A stretch of DNA of 61,085 bases, from positions 1 through 61,085 of the forward strand of contig UQGP01000010.1 in assembly GCA_900540625.1 (NCBI GenBank), given 5' to 3'. Every line of letters begins with the position of its first letter. Positions within the stretch are counted from its first letter, which is position 1. This stretch comes from an uncultured Porphyromonadaceae bacterium. GTDB lineage: Bacteria; Bacteroidota; Bacteroidia; Bacteroidales; Muribaculaceae. Position numbers and translations under genes: made by a program. This document shows, in pieces, positions 1 to 7,238 of the stretch. Under the pieces are notes generated by a model, which saw only the letters and a list, made by a program, of their open reading frames with translations, ran no database searches and had not been told where the DNA came from.

Positions 1-44
1 GCGGATGTCCCGCCGTGATCGTACACTTCAACAGCTATCGTACA

Positions 45-587
45 ATGTATATCGCATCCCGAAAGCACAAAGAGAATATCGCCGAATACTTGTTGTATAT
101 GTGGCAGATAGAGGATATTATCCGTGCCTACAACCTTGATATTGACCATATAGAAGAGTCCGTAATCCGTCCCATGGGGCTTGATGAAGAGCGGGCGCAT
201 GCTTTGCGTGAGTGGTACGTGTCACTCATTGATATGATGAGGCGCGAGGGTGTGGAGCGTTCGGGTCATTTGCAAATCAATCGCAATACGTTGGGACAGC
301 TTGTGGACTTGCATCGGCGTCTGTTGTCGAGTGACAAGTATGCCGAGTATAGTGCTCAGTTGTACAAGACATTGCCGTTTATAGTCGAGTTGCGTGCCAA
401 GGGTGGAAAAGCTCCGGTCGGCGAGTTGGAGACGTGTTTCAATGCGCTGTACGGGGTGCTGATGCTAAGGCTGCGCGGCAGGGAGATTTCCAAAGGCACG
501 GCTGATGCTGTGGCTCAGATTTCCAAACTTTTGGCGATGCTTGCCGGATATTATAAGCTCGACCGGGATGATAAGCTTGAGTTTTGA
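45..587 (+). CDS. DUF4924-like protein
   Basis: A 180-residue soluble protein that I match by memory to the Bacteroidota family DUF4924, whose members begin with a basic stretch followed by KENIAEYLLYMWQIED. That signature is at residues 8-23 here. Function is unknown. The protein looks all-helical, with no signal peptide or membrane segment. The ATG at 45 is preferred over an in-frame GTG at 15 because family members begin about here; the window also starts only 44 bases upstream, so no promoter can be judged. It converges on the DUF695-like gene, with a short ATAATAG-type repeat between them. Confidence 0.72.
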   Translation: MYIASRKHKENIAEYLLYMWQIEDIIRAYNLDIDHIEESVIRPMGLDEERAHALREWYVSLIDMMRREGVERSGHLQINRNTLGQLVDLHRRLLSSDKYAEYSAQLYKTLPFIVELRAKGGKAPVGELETCFNALYGVLMLRLRGREISKGTADAVAQISKLLAMLAGYYKLDRDDKLEF

Positions 588-609
588 TGAGCGTGCTGCT
601 GTCTCACGC

Positions 610-666
610 AAGTTATATCTACTATTATAGCCATAATAGTTGTTATGACCATTATGGTTATTCATC
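610..666. repeat. 9-mer array, ATAATAG/GGCTATTAT family
   Basis: Degenerate tandem units of about 9 bp (TATAGCCATAATAG, then TTATGACCATTATGG) fill most of the gap between two convergent genes. The units are partly self-complementary, so the array could fold and help end transcription from both sides. The same family recurs near 20.4, 44.3, 46.3 and 49.5 kb. Confidence 0.75.
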
Positions 667-702
667 GGCTATACTGCGTGTAAGAGCCTGTTGAAGCAGC
701 TG

Positions 703-1125
703 TCAGACGTCGATGCGGCTGGCGGTGGCCATTTCGTCGTATTCTCCCCAGTCGGGGTCGTTCTCGCATGTGATTTCCAGTGGCATCAGCGGCAGCTGCG
801 CCAGGGCCTCGTTGAGTTTGCGTCCGAAGATATTGGTGCTGGCGGTGTAGAATACCCATTGACGGCTTCCGTCACCGGTGTATATGCCTGTGAGCACGGC
901 TACGGGGTCTTTGTCGAAGGTGTCGGCCAGGGCATCGGTGGCTTGTTCCATGAGTTTGGAGTCTTCGATGCCGGGCATGTCGTGACCACCGTATTTCCAG
1001 GTGATGGTTACGCGGATGCTGAAGCGAGGGTTGGTACGGAATTTTTCGATGTCGGCACGTCCGGTGACCAGGATATCATATCCTTCGTCGCTGACGGTGG
1101 GGCATGTCCAGTATTCTCCTTTCAT
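703..1125 (-). CDS. DUF695-like protein
   Basis: A 140-residue protein that resembles the DUF695 family: an N-terminal beta-rich region, then a C-terminal WGEYDEMATASRIDV ending, which is the type of tail those proteins carry. DUF695 has no established enzymatic activity. No signal peptide or membrane helix is seen. The start is the only ATG before the conserved N-terminal region. It lies downstream of the RNase P RNA gene on the same strand, separated by a CCTTAAGG-type array at 1170-1217, so it may have its own promoter; no TAnnTTTG box is obvious. Confidence 0.62.
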   Translation of the reverse strand: MKGEYWTCPTVSDEGYDILVTGRADIEKFRTNPRFSIRVTITWKYGGHDMPGIEDSKLMEQATDALADTFDKDPVAVLTGIYTGDGSRQWVFYTASTNIFGRKLNEALAQLPLMPLEITCENDPDWGEYDEMATASRIDV

Positions 1126-1167
1126 AAAACTTAGGTAATTTGGAGTTTGAGGCTTTAGTGGCTATTT

Positions 1168-1217
1168 TTAAGTCCCTAAGGACCTTAGGGACTCTAAGAA
1201 CCTTAAGGACATTAAGA
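1168..1217. repeat. 9-mer array, CCTTAAGG family
   Basis: About five degenerate 9-bp units (TCCCTAAGG, ACCTTAGGG, ACTCTAAGA, ACCTTAAGG, ACATTAAG). The consensus CCTTAAGG is its own reverse complement. It sits between rnpB and the DUF695-like gene. The same family is at 6.9, 12.3, 28.0, 46.2, 56.0 and 57.1 kb. Confidence 0.85.
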
Positions 1218-1280
1218 TCGAAATGTGCTGCATGAGACTATTCTATTATCCGAGGACTTAGACCATGTCGAGAAAATAGA

Positions 1281-1710
1281 TGAAGCGAAAAGGACGGCGG
1301 GCGGATGTAAGCCGGGTTCTGTAAGCCCTCGGTATCCCGCGTGGGGACCGGACGGGGCCATGCACGTCATTTATCTGAGCGCCGTGTTGCCACGAACGCT
1401 TTAGCAGTCTACCCCCCGGCAATGGACGAGCAGCCCTTAAATGCCGGTATATTTGACCTTGCAACCCATAAGGTGTGCGGCGAGTCATGTCACCATGTCT
1501 CCCGGTGGGCTCTTACCCCACCTTTTCACCATTGCCGACGTTGTCGGCTGTTATTTTCTGTCACACTACTCTGCCGTTTCCGACAGCTTGCCGTTAGCAA
1601 GTATGGTGCTCTGCGTTGCCCGGACTTTCCTCACGTCTACGCAGGTCGGCCTCGCGGCTTCTCTGCCGGACGAGCGACGCGCCTCTGCCCGTCGTCGTTT
1701 TCTCTTCGTC
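1281..1710 (-). ncRNA. rnpB: RNase P RNA, class A
   Basis: Catalytic RNA of RNase P, which matures tRNA 5' ends. Read on the minus strand, the universal GAGGAAAGTCCGGGC motif is at 1632-1618 and the terminal ACAGAACCCGGCTTACATC motif is at about 1321-1303. The ends were set by helix P1: GAAGAGAAAACGACGACGGGC at the 5' end pairs with the complement of 1282-1302. The plus strand here also gives open frames, but they are shadows of this RNA. The 5' end is only about 18 nt past the lpxA stop codon, with a small CGTCT-AAAC-AGACG hairpin (1721-1734) between, and no separate promoter box is visible, so co-transcription with lpxA and processing is possible. Confidence 0.97.
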
Positions 1711-1728
1711 TATGTGTTTGGCGTCTGT

Positions 1729-2505
1729 TTAGACGTATCCTTTAATGATGCCGCGTTTGCTGTTGCGGACAAACATGATGATTTCGTCGCGTTCGGGGGT
1801 GGCCGGCAGCTCGGCTTCGATGCGGGCGACGGCGTCTGAGACGTTCAGTCCCGAGAGATAGAGGTAGCGGTATATGTCCTGTATCTCGCGTATGGTGTCG
1901 CTGGAGAAGTTGCGTCGGCGCAGGCCGATGCTGTTGATGCCGGCGTAGGATATGGGTTCGCGTGCGGCTTTGACGTATGGGGGCACGTCTTTATTGATGA
2001 GTGCGCCGCCTTGTATCATGATGTGCGAACCCAGGTGGCAGAATTGGTGTACCAGTGTTCCGCCGCCGATGATGGCGTAGTCGTCTACGATGACTTCGCC
2101 GGCCAGTTGTGTGGCGTTGGAGATGATGATGTTGTTGCCTACGCAGCAGTCGTGGGCGATGTGCGAGTACGCCATAATCAGGCAGTTGTTGCCCACGACG
2201 GTGCGGCCTTTGGAGGCTGTGCCGCGGTTGACGGTGACGTATTCGCGCAGGGTGGTGTTGTCGCCGATGACGGCGTAGGTTTCTTCGCCTCTGAATTTGA
2301 GGTCTTGAGGTATTGCGCCTATGACGGCACCGGGGAATATGGTACAGTTGCGGCCTATGCGTGCGCCTTCGAGGATGGTGACGTTGGAGCCTATGCGTGT
2401 GCCTTCGCCGATTTCGACGTTTTGGTCAATGGTGACAAAGGGGTCGATGACGACGCTGGGGTGTATCTTGGCTGCGGGATGTACGTATGCTAAGGGTTGT
2501 TTCAT
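1729..2505 (-). CDS. lpxA: UDP-N-acetylglucosamine O-acyltransferase
   Basis: First enzyme of lipid A synthesis: moves a 3-hydroxyacyl chain from ACP to UDP-GlcNAc in the cytoplasm. The 258-residue length is normal. Residues 5-180 are left-handed beta-helix hexapeptide repeats (for example IGEGTRIGSNVTILEGARIG). The catalytic His is in YSHIAHDC and the substrate loop in VHQFCHLGSH. The ATG at 2505 overlaps the lpxC-fabZ stop by four bases (ATGA), which indicates translational coupling and rules out the longer in-frame start at 2589. It is the last protein gene of the lpxD, lpxC-fabZ, lpxA run. Confidence 0.96.
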   Translation of the reverse strand: MKQPLAYVHPAAKIHPSVVIDPFVTIDQNVEIGEGTRIGSNVTILEGARIGRNCTIFPGAVIGAIPQDLKFRGEETYAVIGDNTTLREYVTVNRGTASKGRTVVGNNCLIMAYSHIAHDCCVGNNIIISNATQLAGEVIVDDYAIIGGGTLVHQFCHLGSHIMIQGGALINKDVPPYVKAAREPISYAGINSIGLRRRNFSSDTIREIQDIYRYLYLSGLNVSDAVARIEAELPATPERDEIIMFVRNSKRGIIKGYV

Positions 2506-3887
2506 TTGTTCTTGATGATTTGTGCCATAAATTCGCATTCGGCCACGAGTTTCTCGCCTACGAAGGCGCGGCCTTTCATGACGGCGCATCCGCGACGTAG
2601 CTCGGTCATGAAGGACACGTGGAATAGGAGTGTGTCTCCGGGGACGACTTTTTGGCGGAATTTCACATTGTCTATTTTCATGAAGTATGTCGAGTAGCGT
2701 TCTGGGTCGGGCACGGTGCCGAGCACGAGCAGTCCGCCGGTCTGGGCCATGGCTTCAATCATGAGTACGCCGGGCATTACCGGTTCCTGGGGGAAGTGCC
2801 CTTGGAAGAATGGTTCGTTGGCGGTGATATTTTTCACGCCCACGATATAGCTTTCGCTGCGTTCGATGATTTTGTCCACCAGCAGGAAGGGGTAGCGGTG
2901 GGGCAGTAGGGCGCGTATCTGGTTGTTGTCCAGTATGGGGGTGGCGTTGGGGTCGTACACGGGCGCTATGGCGTCCATACGGCGCACATCGCGGCGCAGT
3001 TTCTTGGATAGTTGGGTGTTGATGGTGTGTCCGGGGCGTGTGGCGATGATACGGCCGCGTAGCGGGGCGCCTATCAGGGCGATGTCGCCTATGATGTCGA
3101 GCAGTTTGTGGCGTGCGGGTTCGTTTTCGTGCGTCAGGGGTGTCTCGTTGATGTATCCGTACTCGGTGACGCATTTGTGCTGTACGCCCATGATGTCGGC
3201 GATATGGTCCAGCTTGTCTTGGCTCAGGGGCGAGTCGTAGATGACTATGGCGTTGTCGAGGTCGCCGCCCTTGATGAGGTTGGCGGCCAGCAGTTGCTCT
3301 ATCTCGCGCACGAACACGAAGGTACGACTGGCTGCAATTTCGTCGGCGAAGTCGCTCAGGTGTTCGAGGCTTGCGTACTGGTTGTGCAGTACGGGTGAGT
3401 CGAAGTTGATCATCACATCGGCGGTGAATTCTTCGTCGGGTAGTACTATGATTTTGGAGCCTGTTTCGGGGTCGGAGACCTCTATTTTGTGGCGGACGAC
3501 AAAGAATTCTTTGTCGGCATCTTGTTCTTGGAGTCCGGCTTGGGCTATGGCGTGGGTGTATATTGCGGCGCTGCCGTCCAGTATGGGCATCTCGGGGCCG
3601 TCCACACTGATGAGTACGTTGTCTATTCCGGAGGCATAGAGTGCGGCCATGGCGTGCTCTATGGTGCTGACGGTGATGTCGGGAGCGATGCCGATGACGG
3701 TGCCGCGGCTGGTGGCTACGACGTTTTCGGCCACAGCGGGTATTATTGGCCGATCTTCGAGGTCGACGCGTTGGATTTTGTATCCTGTGTCTTCGGCTGC
3801 GGGGTTGAAGGTTGCCGTGATATTGAGGCCTGTATGCAGCCCTTTGCCTTGGAGCGTAAAGGGCTTGGCGAGCGTGAGCTGTTTCAT
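2502..3887 (-). CDS. lpxC/fabZ: LpxC-FabZ bifunctional protein
   Basis: One 461-residue protein joins two activities. Residues 1-300 are LpxC, the zinc deacetylase that commits UDP-3-O-acyl-GlcNAc to lipid A; zinc ligands are the His in STIEHAMAAL and the His and Asp in HKLLDIIGDIAL. Residues 320-461 are FabZ, the 3-hydroxyacyl-ACP dehydratase, with the catalytic His in LLPHRYPFLLVDK and the acid in MPGVLMIEAMAQTGG. Both use 3-hydroxyacyl-ACP metabolism, so fusion may balance lipid A and phospholipid supply. This fusion is well known in Bacteroidota. It is 39 nt after lpxD and overlaps lpxA by 4 nt. Confidence 0.96.
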   Translation of the reverse strand: MKQLTLAKPFTLQGKGLHTGLNITATFNPAAEDTGYKIQRVDLEDRPIIPAVAENVVATSRGTVIGIAPDITVSTIEHAMAALYASGIDNVLISVDGPEMPILDGSAAIYTHAIAQAGLQEQDADKEFFVVRHKIEVSDPETGSKIIVLPDEEFTADVMINFDSPVLHNQYASLEHLSDFADEIAASRTFVFVREIEQLLAANLIKGGDLDNAIVIYDSPLSQDKLDHIADIMGVQHKCVTEYGYINETPLTHENEPARHKLLDIIGDIALIGAPLRGRIIATRPGHTINTQLSKKLRRDVRRMDAIAPVYDPNATPILDNNQIRALLPHRYPFLLVDKIIERSESYIVGVKNITANEPFFQGHFPQEPVMPGVLMIEAMAQTGGLLVLGTVPDPERYSTYFMKIDNVKFRQKVVPGDTLLFHVSFMTELRRGCAVMKGRAFVGEKLVAECEFMAQIIKNK

Positions 3888-3926
3888 TGTGGCGTATATG
3901 GTGTTATATATTGTTTCGTACTTGGG

Positions 3927-4955
3927 TTACTGTTGCTTGGCGGATTTTTCGAGGGCGCCGACGCGGTCAAAGAGTTGGCCCAAGCGGCGTATGTATGCGG
4001 CTTGACGGGCAAATTCGCCGGCGGGCACTGCGGGGTATCCCATGATGCGGCTGCCGGGGGCGACGTTGTTGGGTACGCCCGACTGGGCGCCTATTTGTGT
4101 GCGGTCGCCCACGGCGATGTGCCCGGCGATGCCCACTTGTCCGCCCACCATGCAGTGGCTGCCTACGTGTGCACTGCCTGCTATGCCGGCTTGTGCGGCC
4201 ACCACCGTGTGCTCGCCTACGGTGACGTTGTGTGCCACCTGTATCAGGTTGTCCAGCTTGGTGCCGCGGCCTACGCGGGTGGCGCCCATGGTGGCGCGGT
4301 CCACGGTGGTATTGGCTCCTATTTCGACGTCATCGCCTATCTCGACGATGCCCATTTGGGGTATTTTATGGTAGACGCCTTCGCTGTCGGGTGCAAAGCC
4401 GAAGCCGTCGGCTCCTATGACCACGCCGGCATGGATGATGCAGCGTGCTCCGATATGGCATCCGGGATATACGCGGCTTCCGGGGTAAAGCACGGTGTCT
4501 TCGCCTATGACGGCGCCGTTGCCTACGTACACTTGGGGATAGATCTTGGCGCCGCGTCCTATGACGGCGCCTTTGCCGATGTATGCAAATGCGCCGACGT
4601 ATGTCTCCTTGTCTATGGCGACGTCCTCGGCTATGTAGCTGGGCTGCTCGATGCCGACGGGGTGCTGTGTCATGGCTGCAGCGGCCATTTCCATGAGCTT
4701 GGTGACTGCGCCGTAGGGGTCGGCCACGCGTATCATGGTGGCTTGTACGGGACGCTCGGGCACGAATGTATCGGCCACGAGCACTATCGACGATTGAGTG
4801 TCGTAGATGTAGTGTGTGTATTTGGGATTGGCAAGAAAAGACAGTGCGCCGGGATGCCCTTCTTCGATTTTGGCAAAGGTGCTGACTGCGGCTTTGGGGT
4901 CGCCGTCAACGGTACCGCCGATAAGGGCTGCTAACATTTCAGCTGTAAATTGCAT
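3927..4955 (-). CDS. lpxD: UDP-3-O-acylglucosamine N-acyltransferase
   Basis: Third step of lipid A synthesis: adds the second 3-hydroxyacyl chain to UDP-3-O-acyl-glucosamine. The 342 residues show the usual plan: an N-terminal uridine-binding domain (1-95), a hexapeptide beta-helix (about 100-300; VAIDKETYVGAFAYIGKGAV and onward), and a C-terminal helix (LGQLFDRVGALEKSAKQQ). The catalytic His is in LIQVAHNVTVGEH. The first ATG is used; a complete promoter lies 37 nt upstream. It begins the lpxD, lpxC-fabZ, lpxA operon, which is independent of guaA because a terminator separates them. Confidence 0.96.
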   Translation of the reverse strand: MQFTAEMLAALIGGTVDGDPKAAVSTFAKIEEGHPGALSFLANPKYTHYIYDTQSSIVLVADTFVPERPVQATMIRVADPYGAVTKLMEMAAAAMTQHPVGIEQPSYIAEDVAIDKETYVGAFAYIGKGAVIGRGAKIYPQVYVGNGAVIGEDTVLYPGSRVYPGCHIGARCIIHAGVVIGADGFGFAPDSEGVYHKIPQMGIVEIGDDVEIGANTTVDRATMGATRVGRGTKLDNLIQVAHNVTVGEHTVVAAQAGIAGSAHVGSHCMVGGQVGIAGHIAVGDRTQIGAQSGVPNNVAPGSRIMGYPAVPAGEFARQAAYIRRLGQLFDRVGALEKSAKQQ

Positions 4956-4991
4956 GTGTCAAGTCGTGTATGATTCATATGAATGCGACCG

Positions 4992-5023
4992 CAAAAATAC
5001 GCAAAATAAACGATATAGCCAAA
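4992..5023 (-). promoter_or_regulatory. lpxD promoter
   Basis: On the minus strand, TTTG (5023-5020), a 20-nt spacer and TATTTTTG (4999-4992) match the Bacteroidota sigma-ABfr consensus TTTG-N19/21-TAnnTTTG. Predicted RNA start is near 4985, about 30 nt before the lpxD ATG. The -33 TTTG is inside the last arm of the guaA terminator hairpin. Confidence 0.8.
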
Positions 5024-5056
5024 TCGGCCTCACAGCGTGCGCTGTGAGGCCGATTT
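5021..5056 (-). terminator. guaA terminator, 16-bp perfect hairpin
   Basis: AAATCGGCCTCACAGC (5021-5036), loop GTGC, then its exact complement (5041-5056). On the minus strand it is followed by a T-rich tract. It lies about 230 nt beyond the guaA stop, after the repeat array, and just before lpxD. Confidence 0.8.
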
Positions 5057-5084
5057 GATGGCGAGCTTGGACTATTGTGCTAAT

Positions 5085-5282
5085 GGGAATAATGGGAAAG
5101 ATGAGAATAATGGGAATAATGGGAATAATGGGAAGGATGTCATACACCCATAGCTCCCATAGCTCCCATAGTTCTCATAGTTCTCATAGTTCTCATAGCT
5201 CCCATAGCTCCCATAGCTCCCATAGTTCCCATAGCTCTCATAGTTCTCATAACTCCCATAGTTCTGACATTCCACATTATTT
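5085..5282. repeat. Bipartite 9-mer array with ATTCCAC end
   Basis: Left part (5088-5137) is tandem GGGAATAAT-type units; right part (5147-5262) is AGCTCCCAT / AGTTCTCAT units repeated about 13 times; the two parts are roughly complementary across a short centre near 5140. A single ATTCCACATTAT (5269-5280) closes the array against the guaA 3' end. Open frames here encode only His-Ser or Tyr-Gly repeats and are not genes. The gap 4956-5282 holds this array, a terminator and the lpxD promoter. Confidence 0.9.
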
Positions 5283-6806
5283 TCATTCCCATTCGATTGT
5301 GCTCGGCGGCTTGGAGGAGACATCGTAGCATACGCGGTTAACGCCGCGCACGCTGTTGATGATGGTGTTGCTGACGTCGGCCAGGAAGTCGTAGGGTAGG
5401 CGCGCCCAGTCGGCAGTCATGGCGTCCGTGGAGGTAACGGCACGCAGGGCCACGGCTTGTTCGTAGGTGCGTTCGTCGCCCATGACGCCGACGCTTTGCA
5501 CCGGCAGCAGTATCACTCCGGCTTGCCAGATGTCGTCGTACAAGCCGTACTGACGCATCTTGGAGATGAATATATCGTCGGCGTCTTGCAGTATGCGCAC
5601 CTTCTCGGGGGTGACTTCGCCCAGTATGCGTACGGCCAGGCCGGGGCCCGGGAAGGGGTGGCGGCGTATCAGGTGTTCGGGCATGCCCAGCTGCCGTCCG
5701 ACGGCGCGTACCTCGTCCTTGAAGAGCGAACGCAGCGGTTCGCACAACTTCAGGTGCATTTTCTCGGGCAGTCCGCCGACGTTGTGGTGACTCTTGATGG
5801 TGGTGCCGGTGATGCTCAGCGACTCTATGCAGTCGGGGTATATTGTGCCTTGCGCCAACCATTTGACATCCTTGATTTTGCGGGCTTCTTCATCGAAGAC
5901 GTCGATAAAGCCCTTACCGATTATTTTGCGCTTGGCCTCCGGGTCGGTGATTCCGGCCAGTTCGTCGAAGAATTTGGCCGAGGCATTGACGCCTATGACG
6001 TTGAGGCCCAGCCCTTGGTAGTCGCGTAAGACGTTGGTGTACTCGTTTTTGCGCAGCATTCCGTGGTCTACGAATATGCAGGTGAGGCGGTCGCCGATGG
6101 CGCGGTTGAGCAGTACGGCGGCCACGGACGAGTCCACGCCTCCGCTCAGTCCGAGTACCACGCGGTCATCGCCTAATGTCCGGCGCAGGCTTTCCACGGT
6201 GCTGTCTATGTACGATGCGGGAGTCCATTCGCGACGCGAGCCGCAGATGTCCACCACGAAATTCTGCAGCAATTGTATGCCGCAGGTGCTGTGGAACACC
6301 TCGGGATGGAATTGCACGCCCCAGCATCGGAGGCCTCGGCGGCGATAAGCGGCCACGTGTACTTTGTCGGTGGAGGCTACTATATCCATGCCTTCGCCGA
6401 CGGCGGTGATGGTGTCGCCGTGGCTCATCCATACCTGTGCGCCGACCTCGATGCCGGTCATCAGCGGATCGGAGCTGTCCACTTCGCTGAGGATGGCACG
6501 GCCGTATTCGCGAGTGGAGGCCGGTTCGACGCGTCCGCCGCGCTGATAGGCCATCAGTTGGGCGCCGTAGCATATGCCCAGTACCGGGTAGCGCGACACA
6601 AGGGCCTCGGTGTCAACCTTGAAGGCCTTGTCATCGTATACCGAGAAGGGGCTGCCCGAGAGGATGACGCCGATGACATCGGGATCGTCAGCAGGCATAC
6701 GGTTGTAGGGGAGAATTTCGCAGTAAGTGTCGAGTTCGCGCAGGCGGCGGCCTATAAGCTGTGTCGTCTGCGACCCGAAATCGAGAATAATGATTTTTTG
6801 TGGCAT
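5283..6806 (-). CDS. guaA: GMP synthase (glutamine-hydrolysing)
   Basis: Makes GMP from XMP, ATP and glutamine. The 507 residues contain a class I glutamine amidotransferase domain (1-190; nucleophile Cys in GICYGAQLMAY, His-Glu in FHPEVFHS), the ATP-pyrophosphatase domain with P-loop GLSGGVDSSV (about residue 215), and the C-terminal dimerisation domain ending PPSTIEWE. The frame is open upstream to 7016, but the start is set at MPQKIIILDFGSQ (6806): that is where the family starts, and the promoter -7 box at 6849-6856 lies inside the longer frame. Transcribed alone. Confidence 0.96.
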   Translation of the reverse strand: MPQKIIILDFGSQTTQLIGRRLRELDTYCEILPYNRMPADDPDVIGVILSGSPFSVYDDKAFKVDTEALVSRYPVLGICYGAQLMAYQRGGRVEPASTREYGRAILSEVDSSDPLMTGIEVGAQVWMSHGDTITAVGEGMDIVASTDKVHVAAYRRRGLRCWGVQFHPEVFHSTCGIQLLQNFVVDICGSRREWTPASYIDSTVESLRRTLGDDRVVLGLSGGVDSSVAAVLLNRAIGDRLTCIFVDHGMLRKNEYTNVLRDYQGLGLNVIGVNASAKFFDELAGITDPEAKRKIIGKGFIDVFDEEARKIKDVKWLAQGTIYPDCIESLSITGTTIKSHHNVGGLPEKMHLKLCEPLRSLFKDEVRAVGRQLGMPEHLIRRHPFPGPGLAVRILGEVTPEKVRILQDADDIFISKMRQYGLYDDIWQAGVILLPVQSVGVMGDERTYEQAVALRAVTSTDAMTADWARLPYDFLADVSNTIINSVRGVNRVCYDVSSKPPSTIEWE

Positions 6807-6848
6807 CGTCTTTTTTGTGGATGATGTAGCGGTGATTTTTAGATAGTG

Positions 6849-6880
6849 CAAAGGTACGCTTTTTTTGCGAGACCCCGAAA
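6849..6880 (-). promoter_or_regulatory. guaA promoter
   Basis: Minus-strand TACCTTTG (6856-6849) is a perfect -7 box; 20 nt upstream is TTTC (6880-6877), one base from the TTTG -33 consensus. The leader would be about 35 nt. Confidence 0.72.
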
Positions 6881-6881
6881 G

Positions 6882-6990
6882 ACTCCTAAGGACCCTAAAG
6901 TCCCTAAGGTCCTTAAGGTCCTTAAGGTCCCTAAAGCCCCCAAAGCCCCATCGTCCTCCGCCCATGCGTTGCGCAGCCCATCCCACATTA
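6882..6990. repeat. Composite repeat: CCTTAAGG array, core, ATTCCAC unit
   Basis: 6882-6948 holds about seven 9-mers (CCTAAGGAC, CCTTAAGGT and similar). A core TTGCGCAGCCC (6968-6978) and one degenerate 7-mer unit CATCCCACATTA (6979-6990) follow, ending exactly at the T-run of the next terminator. Same part order as at 12.3, 17.8, 47.2, 56.0 and 57.1 kb. Confidence 0.8.
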
Positions 6991-7031
6991 AAAAAAACAG
7001 AGCCCGCTAACCTCAACGGTCGGCGGGACTC
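6989..7031 (-). terminator. Terminator of the first T9SS cargo gene
   Basis: On the minus strand GAGTCCCGC...GCGGGCTC forms a stem with one bulge (arms about 7022-7030 and 7000-7007), followed by a run of eight T (6997-6990). It lies about 210 nt past the stop at 7239. The stretch 7032-7238 between also holds a TCCGGCC-ATTTA-GGCCGGA hairpin (7071-7089) and nothing else recognisable. Confidence 0.7.
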
Positions 7032-7238
7032 TTAACTAATTCAGGTACGAATTCTATACATCCGGCCATTTAGGCCGGAGATAGCCCTTACTTTTGTTCT
7101 ACATTTCAGGTTAGTCAATCACGTCAGCGCATCACTGCGCCTTCATATCAAAATCAATCAGTTGTTTTTGGAGAAGGGCAGGGGCGCTTGGCCGGACTTG
7201 CCGACCTGTATGCGCCTCTGTCGCGGGGGATGCCCATG

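Noticed and set aside
1258..1839. Small open frames around 1.3-1.8 kb
   Set aside because: They lie over the RNase P RNA and the lpxA end; no independent coding evidence.
3489..4934. Long plus-strand open frame opposite lpxD (481 codons)
   Set aside because: Antisense shadow of the hexapeptide-repeat gene; the repeated GGxGxY pattern mirrors the repeat of LpxD.
5085..5282. CRISPR array
   Set aside because: The repeated units are 9 bp with no unique spacers and no cas genes nearby; it is a simple tandem array.
6807..7016. A 70-residue N-terminal extension of GuaA
   Set aside because: It is coded by a CCTTAAGG array and contains the promoter -7 box; the GuaA family starts at the downstream ATG.
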